Positions 12,187 through 23,982 are shown, counted from the first letter of the stretch. The stretch is 64,000 bases of DNA from Elephas maximus indicus (GCF_024166365.1 NC_064825.1:104546480-104610479), one strand, 5' to 3'. Numbers and translations are program-made. Notes: generated from the letters alone by a model not told the origin.

Positions 12187-13849
12187 ATTTGGAAGCTTGT
12201 AGAGGATGATGACCACTGGAAGGGGTCTGGATGAACTCTTCCCCTGAGATATCGAAGAAAGTTTTCCAGGATAAAGTACGAAGAAGGAAGAGAAGGGAAA
12301 AAAAAAAGTTAGGAAGCAAATACTGGGTCAAGTTAAAAATGCACAGTATTTGGAGGGAAGAAAAATAAGCTCTTCATGGAGCCATTTGGGGATGGTGGAT
12401 CCTTTAGGTACCAGTTCTGGTAACCACTGAAATGGTATCCAAAATTATCTCCTTGGATTACTTCCCATCAGGGCATGCTACAGTAGAAACTGACCGAGGG
12501 TTTCCAGCCACTGTAATGAGACTGAAGAACTAGCAATGGCCAAGATTTCTATTCTTGCTCTCTGGCATCAGAAGAAAGGTGCTAGCACACTGGACTATAT
12601 AGGAGGCTGCTGTCATATCAGTGGTATGGGATTAAGTGAATCCATCATGGGTGATATTTAGAATCAGTTTTGTGGGGTACACCATGTGCAGAACCACACT
12701 TCTAGGCACATGAAGATAAGTGCTTCTCCCACTAGGTCATGGGAATCCTCAATGAAATGTGCTCCCAGTTTAGGGTGGACTTGGTGGAATTTGAAGTCAC
12801 CATCAGTCTGTTCGTGGTCATTTTGATATTGGCTTTGGAAACTCTAAGCTTAGAGTCTGTTGGTTTGAGGAATGGAAGCAAATGCCACTGAATATATATT
12901 TGGCCACTTCTACTTCTGCCTCAGCTGTCGAAGGTAACAACACCAACTGGCTGTCTTAATAAAAACTTAATTTATGACCTGAATTAACTTATTTCCATGT
13001 ACCAAGTACTAAAAACATGTATTTAAATGTCCACTCAATGGTGTATTCCCAACTCCTCCTTCTACATGCTCTGCAAGTTACATGCGCCGGCCCCATAAAC
13101 TAGCCGCAGGCCAGGGTGAGTTTATTTTAATTTTAAAAGCCTCAAAGACTATGAGAAATACCAGAAATTTATCAAAAAACATCCTTATCTTTAGAAAAAA
13201 AAAAACAGTTGATTTTAAGGAATAAATCTATACTGTAATAGTTCTGCTTTGAATATATGTCTATCAGCTTGGATGCCTGTCCTGGCCTCTGAGATTGGAA
13301 ATCATCCTTCAAAGAGCAGAGGCTAAGGAGCCAGCTCCATGGTCCTGGAACTGTCACATGCCCTAGGTGAAAACTGAAACTGTTTAAGAAGAGTGATTTA
13401 ACATTCTGTCCCATAAAAACTGATTGGAACCACATTTACAATTATAGGTACAATAAAGAGCAGGAAGCCTGTTAATCATAGGAAGAGTGTGAAACAAATC
13501 TTTGAGATAAAATCAGGAAGAGATGATGCTCTGGAGACCTGCTCCTGAAGCAGCAGCAACAGCCTTGGCATCTGCCTTGCTACCAGGTTCAAATGGTTTG
13601 TAATTTGTTTGAAAAGGGTGACATTAACAGACCATGAACAGAACTTGGAACTGAAGCACACTTCCAGAACTTTCAGATAAAAATAAAGTGACACAGACTC
13701 TAAACCTGAAAGGAAAAGCCAAGAACTTGTTACAATAGGAGTTGATAACACATTTTAAAACAAGATGATTGGAAATTTGGCACTGCTGTGGGACGAAAAT
13801 GAAGCCAGTGCTGTAGTAAGTGTGCAGGAACAAAGTTCTGGTTGTCTGT
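12187..13849. other. Intergenic, nothing recognised
   Basis: No repeat or gene recognised across 1.7 kb. Short ORFs on both strands show no family motif. Confidence 0.5.
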
Positions 13850-14003
13850 TTATGCAATCAGCCAGTGAAGACTCTGTGGATCACCTCTGTCTGGCCCAAA
13901 ACCGATCATGGGAATGGCACGTGACCTGGCAGTGTTTTGTTCTGTTATGCATGGGGTCACCATGAGTGAAGGGTCAACTCGATAGCAGCTAAAAAAACAA
14001 CAG
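13850..14003 (+). repeat. tRNA-Gly-type afrotherian SINE, 3' part
   Basis: The sequence CAGCCAGTGAAGACTCTGTG and then CCTGGCAGTGTTTTGTTCTG matches the 3' half of the element at 54417-54704. The body merges into the RTE-like tail CATGAGTGAAGGGTCAACTC. The tRNA-like head is missing or unrecognisable. Confidence 0.7.
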
Positions 14004-14369
14004 TAATAAACACTCAGAGAAAAATCAATACTCAGAACCATTTCCTAAACAGGTACAGGAACAAACCACCCACCCTAATCCCTGCTCAGGTTAGGACAAC
14101 CTGGTATATGGTATATGGTAATCTCTGTAGCTCTGTAACCTAACCAACCTAATCTTTATACTCTCTTCCCACAAGGTGGCGGTCAAGTCAAATATTAGGC
14201 CAAAATGCTGCTGCTTCAAAATGTAATCTACAACTAGAGGATTTTGCAGATTTGCCTGTTTCTTCAGAAAATGTTAATGGATTGTGAGAATTTTTAACCA
14301 AGCTGTGATACAGCTTGTGAGTGTCATTTTAGACTCATGAGTGTGAAGGTCTAATGGGCCCTTGATGCT

Positions 14370-15432
14370 ACCAATATATCATACTACATGCCATCAGTCC
14401 ATTTATTCTCCCTCTGGCCTAAAAGATTATTTCACACCTTTTCCTCTCTCTTCAAAACCCCAGTACATCCTTCCTTTTCTTCAGTCTCAACCAGTGATCA
14501 TATTTTCTATTTCACAGAGGAAACTTAAAACAGAGAATTTCTGCAAACTCACACCGTTCTCTCTGCCCACTGTCCTGCATCTGTAACCACATACTTTTCC
14601 TCCCTGCCTGTTACCACAGAACTCTGCTCTTCTGTAAACTATCCTTGCTACTATCTGAAGTCAAAACCTCCTACTTGTGCACGTTTCTCCTTGTCTACTC
14701 AACAGTAATTGTCCGATAGTTCTCCCCACTACCTCCTTAGCAGCTGTCGTACCCTACCCCATCATAACATCACCATAAAGCCATCTCGTTATTTTCCCCA
14801 TCTTAAAAGTTCCATTCTCTTAACCTTGCTTCTCTGCCAACAACTTTTCCATTTATTTCTTCTTCTTAGTGAAATGCATTGAACTGGTTTTCTTACTTTC
14901 TGTTACTAATTCCTTTCTATTCAGTCCATCTTAAGCCAACTCCTGGAAGACTTTCCCCACGGCTCCACCTTAACAAAGCTTTCTTGTCAATATTGCCAAG
15001 GACCTCCGCTTTGCTAAATCCCATGGTCAGGTCTCGACCATCATTTTACTAGATCTATCAGCAATATTGGAAAGAGCCGATCACTTTTACTTCCTTGATA
15101 TACTTTATTCACTCGGTTTCCGTTATCGCACATTTTCTTGGCTTTCCTTCTACTTCACATGTCACTCCTCATTCTGCTTTGTGAATTCTGCCTTTTTTAC
15201 TTCACTATTTAAGGCTGTAGAGTGCACAAGGGCTCAGTCATTGATCCTAAATTTTTCCTCTGTCAATACATACTGCTTCAGTAAATGCATCCAATCTCAT
15301 AGTCTTAAAGGTTATTCAAATGCTGAATACTCAAAAATTTATATCTGTATTCCAGACCATGCTCCCTACCTCCACACTAACATACACCTAACTGTGTGTT
15401 CAAATCTCCCCTTAGATATCTAAGAATATTAT
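14370..15432 (+). mobile_element. L2/CR1-clade LINE, ORF2 reverse-transcriptase region
   Basis: Pyrimidine-rich sequence collinear with an L2-type ORF2. From about 15050 the translation LLDLSAILERADHFYFLDIL matches the RT palm motif LDLSAAFDTVDH. It is followed by SLGFRYRTFSWLSFY (as in SLGFRDTTLSWFSSY), then QSHSLKGYSNAEYSKIYI, equivalent to the QSHGFKYHLYADDSQIYI region that normally holds the catalytic ADD, here lost. A 118-codon stretch (15067-15423) stays open by chance. It is interrupted at its 3' side by the RTE insertion at 15444. Much older than the SINEs around it. Confidence 0.75.
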
Positions 15433-15443
15433 GGTCCCTAATT

Positions 15444-15980
15444 GAACTACTGGAAGCAGCAGTCAAGACATCAAAACACACATTGCCTTGGGCAAATCGG
15501 CTGCAAGAGATCTCTATAAAGTGTTCCAAAGCAAAGATGTCACCTTGAGGACTAAGATGCCCCTGATATGAATGCTGGACAATGAATAAGGAAGACTGAA
15601 GAAGAATTGCTGCCTTTGAATTGTGGTGTTGGTGAAGAATATTGAATATACCATGGACTGCCAAAAGAATGAACAAATCTGTCTTGGAAGAAGTACAAAT
15701 AGAATGCTTTTTAGAAGCAAAGATGACAAGATTACATCGCATACTTTCAACATATTATCGGGAGGAATCGGTCCCTGGAGAAGGACATAATTTTTGGTAA
15801 AGCAGAGGGTCAGGAAAAAAATTGAAGACCCTCAACGAGATGGATTGACACAGTGGCTGCAACAGTGGGCTCAAGAATAGCAATAATTGTGACCATGGCG
15901 CAGGACTGGGCAGTGTTTTGTTCTGTTGTGCATAGGGTTGCTATGAGTTGGAACTGACTCGACAGCACCTGACAACAACA
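15444..15980 (+). mobile_element. RTE-clade LINE 3' fragment
   Basis: Matches the C-terminal RT region and tail. TGGAAGCAGCAGTCAAGACA begins it and GACAGCACCTGACAACAACA ends it. It has lost frame and is a dead 5'-truncated copy lying just after the L2 fossil. Confidence 0.87.
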
Positions 15981-16576
15981 GCAACTGAACTAAAAAATGA
16001 CAAAAGTTCCAATTATTACTGACAATTAGACTTTGTAGCAGATAAAGATTAAAAGGTCGGGGCCTCTTTTAATCTTCTGATGACATATCCTGCCTAGGAA
16101 CTTGAAATATTGACAAGGGCAAGTCAAGGGTCAGTACTGATAATATGTCACATTTAATCCAGGGCATGAAACAGAATTAAAAGAACATCTAAAGAACAAT
16201 ATCAAAGCCAATAAATGGGAGTCCGAGTGAAAGACACCAAGAGCTCAGTAAAGAGGTGCTAAAACAATTATGAATGAGACACAGGAAAATAAACTGGCAA
16301 CAGCAAATCTGGAAAGAACAAGACTCTTGAAGAAAATGTAAGTCAATTTGACAGCCTCAGGAGGAAATTCTTGATAGCTTGGGAATGCTCTTAAGGAACC
16401 ACGTTTCCCTTCTACTTACCTCGTGGAGCTACTCACGGGTAACAACTTCTTGTACTTTGTAAAGAAATTATTCCAAAGGGAAGGGGAAAAAGGAAAGATA
16501 GTATATGCCTCGCTTACTTGACAGTATGGGTTAAGCTTCATATTTAATAAAGAAATGCCATTTTGGTGTCATTTAA

Positions 16577-16960
16577 ATGAGGGGATTAACTAAATTTTGT
16601 TGAACGTTAACTATGAACCAGACACCTGGGAAGATATTTTACAAACTTTAGCTAATAATTCTTACATCATGACGTAATTACTAACCCCATCTTAAAAAAA
16701 ACAAAAAACCAGTTGCTGTCGAGTCCATTTCAGCCCCATGTGTGTCCGAGCAGAACGGCGCTCCACAGCAGCTCCGAATCGCTATGACCTTTCAGAAGTA
16801 GGTCCTCAGGCCTTTCTTCTGAGGCAGCTCTGAGTGGACTCAAACCACCAATCTTTCAGCTGAACACTTAACTGTTTGCTCCACCAAGGCAGTTTAACTT
16901 CATTTGGCTTATGAGCAAAATGAGGCCATTTGAGGTTAACTGGATTGCCAAGTCTTTGGG
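16577..16960 (-). repeat. MIR, split by a SINE
   Basis: The left part, CTATGAACCAGACACCTGGG to CTAACCCCATCTT (16610-16694), is the complement of the MIR 3' side. The right part, ATGAGCAAAATGAGGCCATT to GGATTGCCAAG (16911-16952), is the complement of its core. The AfroSINE at 16696-16890 lies between them. Confidence 0.6.
16696..16890 (-). repeat. AfroSINE inserted in a MIR
   Basis: Begins with CCAGTTGCTGTCGAGTCCAT after an A-rich run and ends at TTTGCTCCACCAAGG. This class has the CAGGCCTTTCTTCTGAGGCA middle segment. It must be younger than the MIR it splits. Confidence 0.82.
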
Positions 16961-17340
16961 GCAGTGTCCGGACTCTTTCCACAATGCTATTTTGATCCTT
17001 TACATGATTCTAAAATGACAAAATGCAGGGATGACCGTGGATCATATTATAAAAGTAACCTTTGGTTATTCCTGTATCGTATCTGGGAAGTTTTCTTCCC
17101 ATTAAACTCTCAGTTGACTCTCATCTTTGCAGGTAACCCATCTTCACTTATTTCCTCTTGTGAAAGGGAAAATACAATTTAACGATTTTATTTCCACCAA
17201 AGTAAATATATTACTTATTTTTGGAAAAGAAGTACAATTGATAGGATAACAATCAACTCAAAAGAATAAATAGCAAATGGTAAAATTTGAGATGATATGG
17301 CACACAGGTCAACAGAAAACTTTAAGACTCAAGTCATGCC

Positions 17341-17412
17341 CAGTGGTTGGCTAAGTATATCCTCTGTCCGGTATGAGCCGGAATCAACTCAACGGCAACG
17401 GGTTATGGTATG
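17341..17412 (+). repeat. Internally deleted AfroSINE
   Basis: A head piece (CAGTGGTTGGCTAAG) runs within 20 bases into the tail (GGTATGAGCCGGAATCAACT), so most of the body is absent. Confidence 0.6.
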
Positions 17413-17521
17413 AGAATAGCTTCCTTGAATAAATACTGGCTCTTCAAAGTAACTTTTCCCATATTATGTACTCTGGAATATTAATCACGTTATTAAGAAA
17501 AAGGACTGTTTGATCAAATAG

Positions 17522-17920
17522 GTTGAAGACCAAAGAAGAATTGACAACTTTGAATTATGGTGTTGGCGAAGAATACTGAATATACCACGGACTGCCAAAA
17601 GAATGAAAAAATCTGTCTTGGAAGAAGTACAGCCAGAATGCTCCTTAGAAGCAAGGATGAAGAGACTTCATCTCACTTTCTTTGGACATGTTATCAGAAG
17701 GGATCAGTCCCTGGAGAAGGACATCATTCTTGGTAAAGTAGAGTGTCAGCAAAAAAGAGGAAGAGCCTCAGTGAAATGGACTGACGCAGTGGCTACAGCA
17801 ATGGGCTCAAGCACAGCAATGATTGTGAGGGCGATGCAGGCACAGGCCATGTTTCGCTTTGTTGTACATGGTGTCACTGTGAGTTGGAACCAACTCCACG
17901 GCACCTATCGACAAAAACAG
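17522..17920 (+). mobile_element. RTE-clade LINE 3' fragment
   Basis: Contains the open stretch KKSVLEEVQPECSLEARMKR (17603 on), followed by FFGHVIRRDQSLEKDIILGK, the C-terminal RTE domain, and ends in the shared tail CCAACTCCACGGCACC. One of the better-preserved reading frames here, but without the RT palm. Confidence 0.87.
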
Positions 17921-17990
17921 CATGTGCATTTATTATTTTTTTTTAACAAATGTCTATTATCTTTCAAGTTCTACATACTGTACCGCTCCT

Positions 17991-18193
17991 GTTGTTGTTA
18001 GTTGTCGTCAAGTCAGTTTCAACTCATGTTGACCCTGTATATACAGAGTAGAACTGTTCCATGTGGTTTTCAAGGCTATGATCTTTCACAAGCAGATCAC
18101 TGGATCTGTCTTCTGAGGAGCCTCTTGGACGGGTTCAAACAGTCAACCTTTCGACTAGTAGCCTAGCACTTAACCATTTGTGCATCCCAGGGA
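17991..18193 (-). repeat. AfroSINE
   Basis: Starts GTTGTTGTTAGTTGTCGTCA (the RTE-like tail complement) and ends CATTTGTGCATCCCAGGGA. It has the AAGCAGATCACTGGATCTGT middle segment class. Confidence 0.84.
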
Positions 18194-18361
18194 TTCAAAC
18201 TGAAAATCAGAAACACAGAAAAGTCAATTTTTTTTTACTGATTATATTCTAGTTAGGTGCAAATAAATAAAAAGCAAATTAAAGCTAAATGAAAGATATA
18301 ATTTCACATAATGACAAATGTGATAAAGGAAATAAAACAGAATAGCATCATGGGGCTTGAA

Positions 18362-18749
18362 AATGAATAAGGAAGACCAAAGAAGAAATGATGCCTTTAA
18401 ATTATCATGTTGGTGAAGAATATTAAAAACACCATGGGCTTCCAGAAGAACAAACAAACCTGTCTCAGACGAAGTGTAGCCAGAATGCTCCTTAGAAGTG
18501 AGATGGTGAGACTTTGTCTTATGTACTTAGGACATGTTATCAGGAGGGACCAGTCACCGGAGAACACCATACTTGGTAAAGCAGAGGGTCAGCAAAAAAG
18601 AGAAAGACCTTCAATAAGTTGGACTGACACAGTGGCTGCAACAGTGGGCTCAAATATAGAAAGCACTTTGAGAATGATACAGGACTGACCTGTGTTTCTT
18701 TCTGTTCACTGTGAGGCAGAACCGAGTCAACAGTGCCTAACAACAACAG
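18362..18749 (+). mobile_element. RTE-clade LINE 3' fragment
   Basis: AATGAATAAGGAAGACCAAA to GTGCCTAACAACAACAG. The same C-terminal domain and tail as the copy 850 bp upstream, in the same orientation, but independently truncated and more diverged. Confidence 0.85.
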
Positions 18750-18759
18750 TGCAATAGAG

Positions 18760-20960
18760 AGGGAGTAGATGCACATTTGAATAGCCACTAACATAACGAC
18801 TGAGTTAGAATTTGTAAGAATTGACTATAGAGACTCATATTACTCTCTCCCCATCTTTCCCCACCAAGAGAAGTTGATTCTAACCTATATCTAAATGGCT
18901 CTCGTGACCATAGGGTAACTTGAGACCCCATATCTGATGAGTTAATATCAGACAATTAGTAAAAATGATTTGGGAGCAAAAATAAGCCTGTGGATAATCT
19001 ATGAGGATTAAAAAAAAAAAAAATGGATTCTGAAAATTGAGATAATCATCCTAACTCTGATTACCTGAGAGGGTGTTGAAGATTAAAAAAAAAGTTAATG
19101 CAAATGAAATCATTTTATAGGGCGGAGAAAGAATGAAAACTATAACCCATTTCTCCAAAAATGGTAAAACGGTATTAATTGAAAATGCCATTTCTTAATA
19201 AATTTCAAAAAATAAATAAATAATTTTTTCTGCCTTAGTACAAATTTTCTGACCATAAAAGTGACCTCCCAGGGACAGATATCACTTCTGTGTGGGAGAT
19301 GGAACCCAGAGGTGGGATATGACTCAGGTTCCTTCCTGTTGCTATATTCTGACTATTTAAAGCTGTGGCCGTTCTGTAATTGAGGTACACATCACAGTGC
19401 ATGAACAAATGACTAAATGGTTAATACTGTGATCTAGGTTTCTGCATGTTGGCCTGACCTTAGGGATATTCTTCCCCTGAGCACACCTATTATTAAAGTG
19501 GGTGAATGGGAATTCACTGGGTTAGGGATTAGCCTTTCTGTCAGTGGAGAACTAGCCTCAGAAGGCTACAACTGAATGATGTAAGTCTGTGCCTTGTCAC
19601 AGCTGTTCAGATAGGCCCTTTGGCCTCTTTTAACCCAAAGGAAAACATTGTATCCATGATGTATCTTCTGAGAAACTGAACAAAGACAATTTCTACTGTG
19701 ATCTCAATATACAATCCACTGGGATTCAAAAAGGGACCGGAACGATTCAGTAAATTCTCTGCTTGGCTACCTCTTCAGCAAACCTTAATTGGAGAGGATA
19801 TAAATAAGTCCCTTGGTAAAACAGAATGTGTACTTCTTCGTTAGGCTCATAGACACCTACAACTTCTGCTTTAAATCTCTCTTTAAAAGCAATAGAAATC
19901 CTAGTTTGACAGATTTGACTAGCATTTAATGACTGGATGATGTTTTTCCACTTATATCTTGGGCAGCTTACTTCCACAGTAAGAAAATATACTCTGGAAT
20001 CATTTCACCTGGTTCTTAGCCTCTCTGGAGAAGTTACTTTATGTGAATGAATCTCAGGTGGGATAAGATCTTGGGTTAGACTTGAAATGATTAGAGTCTT
20101 TATTTATATAACTTTCCACTTTTGACCAATTGTAAAAACTGAATTCTAAGGGTCAACTTTATCTTTTGATTGAGTACTTAATACTTAGGTCTTAATTGTT
20201 GCATAGAATTGTGGCATAGAAATCACTTTCAAATTATGACGAATCTTAATTGAATTAATTAATTACATATTAATATGTTTGTATCTCTTGCTTTTAAAGT
20301 ATGTCAGTAATTCACACTCAAAACCTGTGTGCTTTTTCTGTTAGCAATGTTTATTCTCTGGAATTTGAGTCATGAACTTCAGTTCATACTTAAGTTCTAA
20401 CTGGAGTGAGATCAAATTATTTTGCTTGATCTACTTTTTACTCTGAGAGGAAAAATTTAAGTAAGTCAGTTGGTCTCCATCTTAGAAATGAAAATTTGTA
20501 AATAAAATAATATGCATAGGTTTCCAAAAAAGAAGTAGATAATGTATCTGGAAATAGTTACTAGGAGATTGATTTTTTTTTTTCCAATTTCATTTCAATA
20601 TTTTTCTCTTGCAGTGTTCTCTCTCTCCTATTTAGCTCTAGCTCTCCCCTGTGAGTGTGTATGTGTGTTTCCTACTCTCTTTCCATTTATTTTCTTCTTC
20701 TCTCTCTTTTTTTCTTAGTTCTCAAGGCCATTTCTCTCTTTCCTTCCCTAGATATTATTCTTTCTCATCTTAGATTAAGGGTAAAAAAAAAAAAAGAAGT
20801 ATTAATGTATTCTTTTTCTTAAAAAATTGTGATATTTAGAGAGTAATACTTAAATTTTAAATTGAAGGTCTTCATTTAGGAATAAGCTGAATTTTTATAT
20901 TTCTTTATCAGTAAAACAGAACAACTACTAAATTTTATTATAAGTAGATCTACCCATCGG
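18760..20960. other. Intergenic, nothing recognised
   Basis: About 2.2 kb with poly(A)/poly(T) runs (about 19008, 20573, 20783). The stretch 19260-19640 is less AT-rich and could be a worn LTR, but I cannot name it. Confidence 0.45.
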
Positions 20961-20962
20961 CA

Positions 20963-21165
20963 CAACAGTGGGAGTGGTGATGGCGATGAAGACGATGGCA
21001 GTGGAGGCAGCAGTAATGATGGTGGTGGTGGCAGTGCTGGTGATGATACTGGTGTTGGTGATAATGGCAGTAGTTGTGGCAGTGTTGGTGACGACAGTGA
21101 TGATGGTGGTGGTGGTGGTGGTAGGAACAGCTATGGTAATGCTGGTGGTTTGGTGATAGCGAGGG
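20963..21165. repeat. GGT/GAT trinucleotide-based minisatellite
   Basis: About 200 bp made of GGTGGTGAT-like triplets (for example GATGGTGGTGGTGGCAGTG), strongly G-rich on the + strand. It stays open in several frames (Val/Met-rich on +, Thr/Ile-rich on -), which explains the short ORFs over it. Confidence 0.88.
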
Positions 21166-21539
21166 TAGAGGTAATTTAGGAGCATCCTATGGAAACACTG
21201 ATAAATTATTATAGACCACAATATTAAAAATTAAAACATTATTGTCCCTTCCATTCTACAAAATTCTACTGCAGTCGGTTGCAATCCCATTAATTTGCCA
21301 TTGGTTTTATGAAAAGAGAAAAAAAATGGGGTGATACATGTACTAAAGAGGCTACTTTAAAGTCCTTTAGGGATAAGAGAAAAATCTAGTTCGATACTCA
21401 GAAAGCTTTAGAGATACAAGTCCACCGACTACATAAAACTGACAATCCAATTGCAATCCCTAGAACCATCTAGGTACGTAGGTTTTCAATGGAGATGTTA
21501 TATAGCCCAGATAGAAATCAGAAGGAACTATCAGCTACA

Positions 21540-21655
21540 GACTCCAGCTTCCTGGATTCAAAAACAGACTATATTACTCACTAACTTCATGACCTTAAGG
21601 AAGTGAACAAGTCAATATGCTTAATAAATGCTGATTATTATTACGGTTGTTATTT
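21540..21655 (+). repeat. MIR-like SINE
   Basis: CTTCCTGGATTCAAAAACAG, then CTAACTTCATGACCTTAAGG, fits the MIR core order (GGGTTCAAATCC, then GTGACCTTGGGC). Diverged. Confidence 0.5.
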
Positions 21656-21928
21656 TGAGATGAGTAGATCGATTATTGACAAATCTACTTAGACAAAGAA
21701 TAAGTGTTCTTTATCTATGAAATGAGTTTAAATGTTTACTTACTAAAAATTCATCTGAATTATATTCTGATATACAATGATGCCTCTATAATAACAAAAA
21801 TAATACAACTGAAAAGTAAGAAATTGATGTAAAGAAGAAAGACAAAAATAATAGAAAAAAAGGAGAGAAATATATTATTGTTATGAATGATCATTTTGTA
21901 AGGAGGATTTACCAATACCTATCTAAGC

Positions 21929-22086
21929 GGATCCCTGATGGCACAGTGGATAAGACAATGGCTGCTAATCAAAAGGTTAGTAGTTCTAATCCACCAGCTG
22001 CCCCTTGGAAACCCTTTGGGGCCATTCTACTCTGTCCTATAGGGCTTCTGAGCTGGAATCAACTTGATGCCAGTGGGTTTGGTTTG
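21929..22086 (+). repeat. AfroSINE, short class
   Basis: Head GGATCCCTGATGGCACAGTG, tail AACTTGATGCCAGTGGGTTT. Complete but lacking a clear target-site duplication. Confidence 0.86.
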
Positions 22087-22205
22087 GTTACCCAAGTGTA
22101 AGATGTTCATTTCCTGTGATTCTGCAATTCTATTGCAAAAACTTATTTTACAGAACTACTTAAATCTATTGCTATATATCTTGATCTGCATCTCTATTGT
22201 TATAA

Positions 22206-22364
22206 CCCGGCCCAGTTGCAGTCTAGTTGATTCCAACTAACAGCAACAGTAAAGGACATAGTAGAACTGCCCCACAGGGCTTCCAAGGAGCACCTGATGG
22301 ATTTGAACTTTTACCTTTATGGTTAGCAGCCAAGGGTCTTAATCACTATGCCACCAGGGTTTCC
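22206..22364 (-). repeat. AfroSINE, short class
   Basis: Runs from CCGGCCCAGTTGCAGTCTAG to ATGCCACCAGGGTTTCC in reverse orientation. Confidence 0.86.
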
Positions 22365-22609
22365 CTGATATAGTCATAGACACATACATCAACACAAAAC
22401 ATTCACAGTAGCATTGTACTAGCAGAAAATTGGGAATATGATAAATCTCCATACACTGACATGGAATGTTGTCAATAATAAAAATAATTGATTAAAAATT
22501 TAATGTACACTGTATTTGCATACATGATGCAATCTACGTATAAATTTATATTATTAAAATGCATTTATAAATACACAAATGCAATATTTCTACATAAAAA
22601 TGCAGATCT

Positions 22610-22725
22610 GGAAGGATAAATGACTTTTAGCTAATTACACAGCTTAAAATGTGTTCCAGAAGTCAAAATTAGAACCTGGTCTATGTTAACTCGAAGACCT
22701 TAGCTCTCTGTTCTGCCCTGAACCA
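22610..22725 (-). repeat. MIR-like SINE
   Basis: CTAATTACACAGCTTAAAAT and then AATTAGAACCTGGTCTATGT match the complement of the MIR core and tRNA-related part. Confidence 0.55.
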
Positions 22726-22734
22726 TATCTCTTA

Positions 22735-22990
22735 TCCCCGCTCTGGGCCTTTGCTCATGCTTTCCTCCCTCCAGGGAATAGCCTTTGTCTAGCTTTAAAA
22801 CTTCAATACTTTGTTTTTCTTTCATTTCTTCCGCTCTCAATGATTTATTTGTCATTATTTTAAATTTACTAGGCCTGCCCCTTATTTAAGGAAAAGAGCC
22901 ACATCTGATGCTTCTTTTTATTGCTCAACTTTGCAGCATCTGCTGAGTTTTTAAAATATTTGTTGTCTGCTTAAATAATTAGGGAATAAG
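22735..22990 (+). repeat. L2 LINE 3' end
   Basis: GGGCCTTTGCTCATGCTTTC is the characteristic L2 stretch (CCTTTGCACTTGCTGTTCCC-like), followed by the pyrimidine-rich 3' region. Confidence 0.6.
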
Positions 22991-23429
22991 AGGGAACTGG
23001 ACTGAAAAAGAAAAATGTTAACTAAGATGGCCCCTTTCTTATTTGACCAGTCCTTTAAAAAATGTTCCTCACTGAGCCATTGTGGAAAGAGAAAAGGAAT
23101 ATCACAAATGCAGCTGATGGTTTTAAGTCAGCGCTGAGCTGGAAGTTTGGGGTATGGTTTGGTCCTTGGTTATGGCTGAAGCAAGGCTAGAAATACAAAT
23201 GTTTACAGACTATACCCAATAACTGTCATCATTGAGTCTGATTGACGGAGGAATAGCAGCCAGTCTCTGACATCAACTCCACTCTCAAGCCTGGAGAAAG
23301 GGCTGACACCAGTATTCTCTATTCAGTTCACAGTTCGTTGCAGTTTCCTTTTGTTCTATAAAATGCCATGAATTGTATTGGTGCTCACTGCATCCTTAGT
23401 AATTTATTAGGAATTTTGAGAAACGTGAA

Positions 23430-23629
23430 GTCCCAGGTGATACAAACAGTTAACGACCTTGGCTGCAAACCCAAAGGTTATAGGTTTGAATCTACCCAGA
23501 GGCCCCTTGAAAGAAAGGCCTGGCAATCTACTTCTGAAAAATCAGCCATAGAAAACCCTACTGCTCACAGCTCTACTCTGACATACGTGGGGTCACCATG
23601 AGTCAGAATCTACTCCATGGCATCTGGTC
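23430..23629 (+). repeat. Afrotherian SINE, CCTGGCAATCTAC class
   Basis: The head GTCCCAGGTGATACAAACAG belongs to the class with a CAAACGGTTAA-type head. The middle is GAAAGGCCTGGCAATCTACT, the tail CCATGAGTCAGAATCTACTC. It abuts the duplicated OR-1 3' flank at 23637. Same class as 29029, 30130 and 61864. Confidence 0.85.
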
Positions 23630-23636
23630 TAGACTG

Positions 23637-23929
23637 TTTGGCAAGTAACTGTCATTATGCTGAGAGCGTTATGAATTTCCCCTGAAAATTATTCCGTAAG
23701 AGATATGTGAGAAATAAAATTGCCCAACTTCCACTAGAATCCAGAGGTATCTTTTAAAAATATAAGCCTGATTTATAATTTAGGGTGTTTACAATGAAGA
23801 AATTATAATACTCTTTTGCTTTATACCCTCCCTTGGTTTCCCATTGCCCTTAGAAATTCCTTGCCTTGTCCTAGAATTCTCTGGTTTACCTGGTTACTGC
23901 CTCTACCTCTCCAAACACATCTTAAGCCA
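23637..23929 (+). repeat. Upstream duplicate of the OR-1 3' flank
   Basis: This stretch is collinear with 24940-25230, the last codons and 3' flank of OR-1. Shared landmarks in order are TTGGCAAGTAACTGTC, GTGAGAAATAAAA, TATCTTTTAAAAATATAAG and TTTACAATAT/TTTACAATGA, then the start of an L2 piece. Similarity looks like about 80% by eye, with an offset of about 1.3 kb. Only the last few codons of the former receptor are present; the rest of the coding region is missing and a SINE lies immediately upstream. I read it as a remnant of a tandemly duplicated receptor gene. Confidence 0.78.
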
Positions 23930-23982
23930 AATAAATGCAGAAAAATAGTCACTAATTGTAAATGCTATGTTCCTTTTTTAGA

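Noticed and set aside
15067-15423. 118-codon ORF that looked like a small membrane protein
   Set aside because: It aligns with the L2/CR1 reverse-transcriptase palm; a LINE fossil.
17603-18001. 132-codon ORF resembling a protein domain
   Set aside because: It is the C-terminal part of the truncated RTE LINE, running out into unique sequence; not a host gene.
20928-21221. 97-codon Thr/Ile-rich minus-strand ORF and 62-codon Val-rich plus-strand ORF
   Set aside because: Both are translations of the GGT/GAT triplet array, with no start context or homolog.
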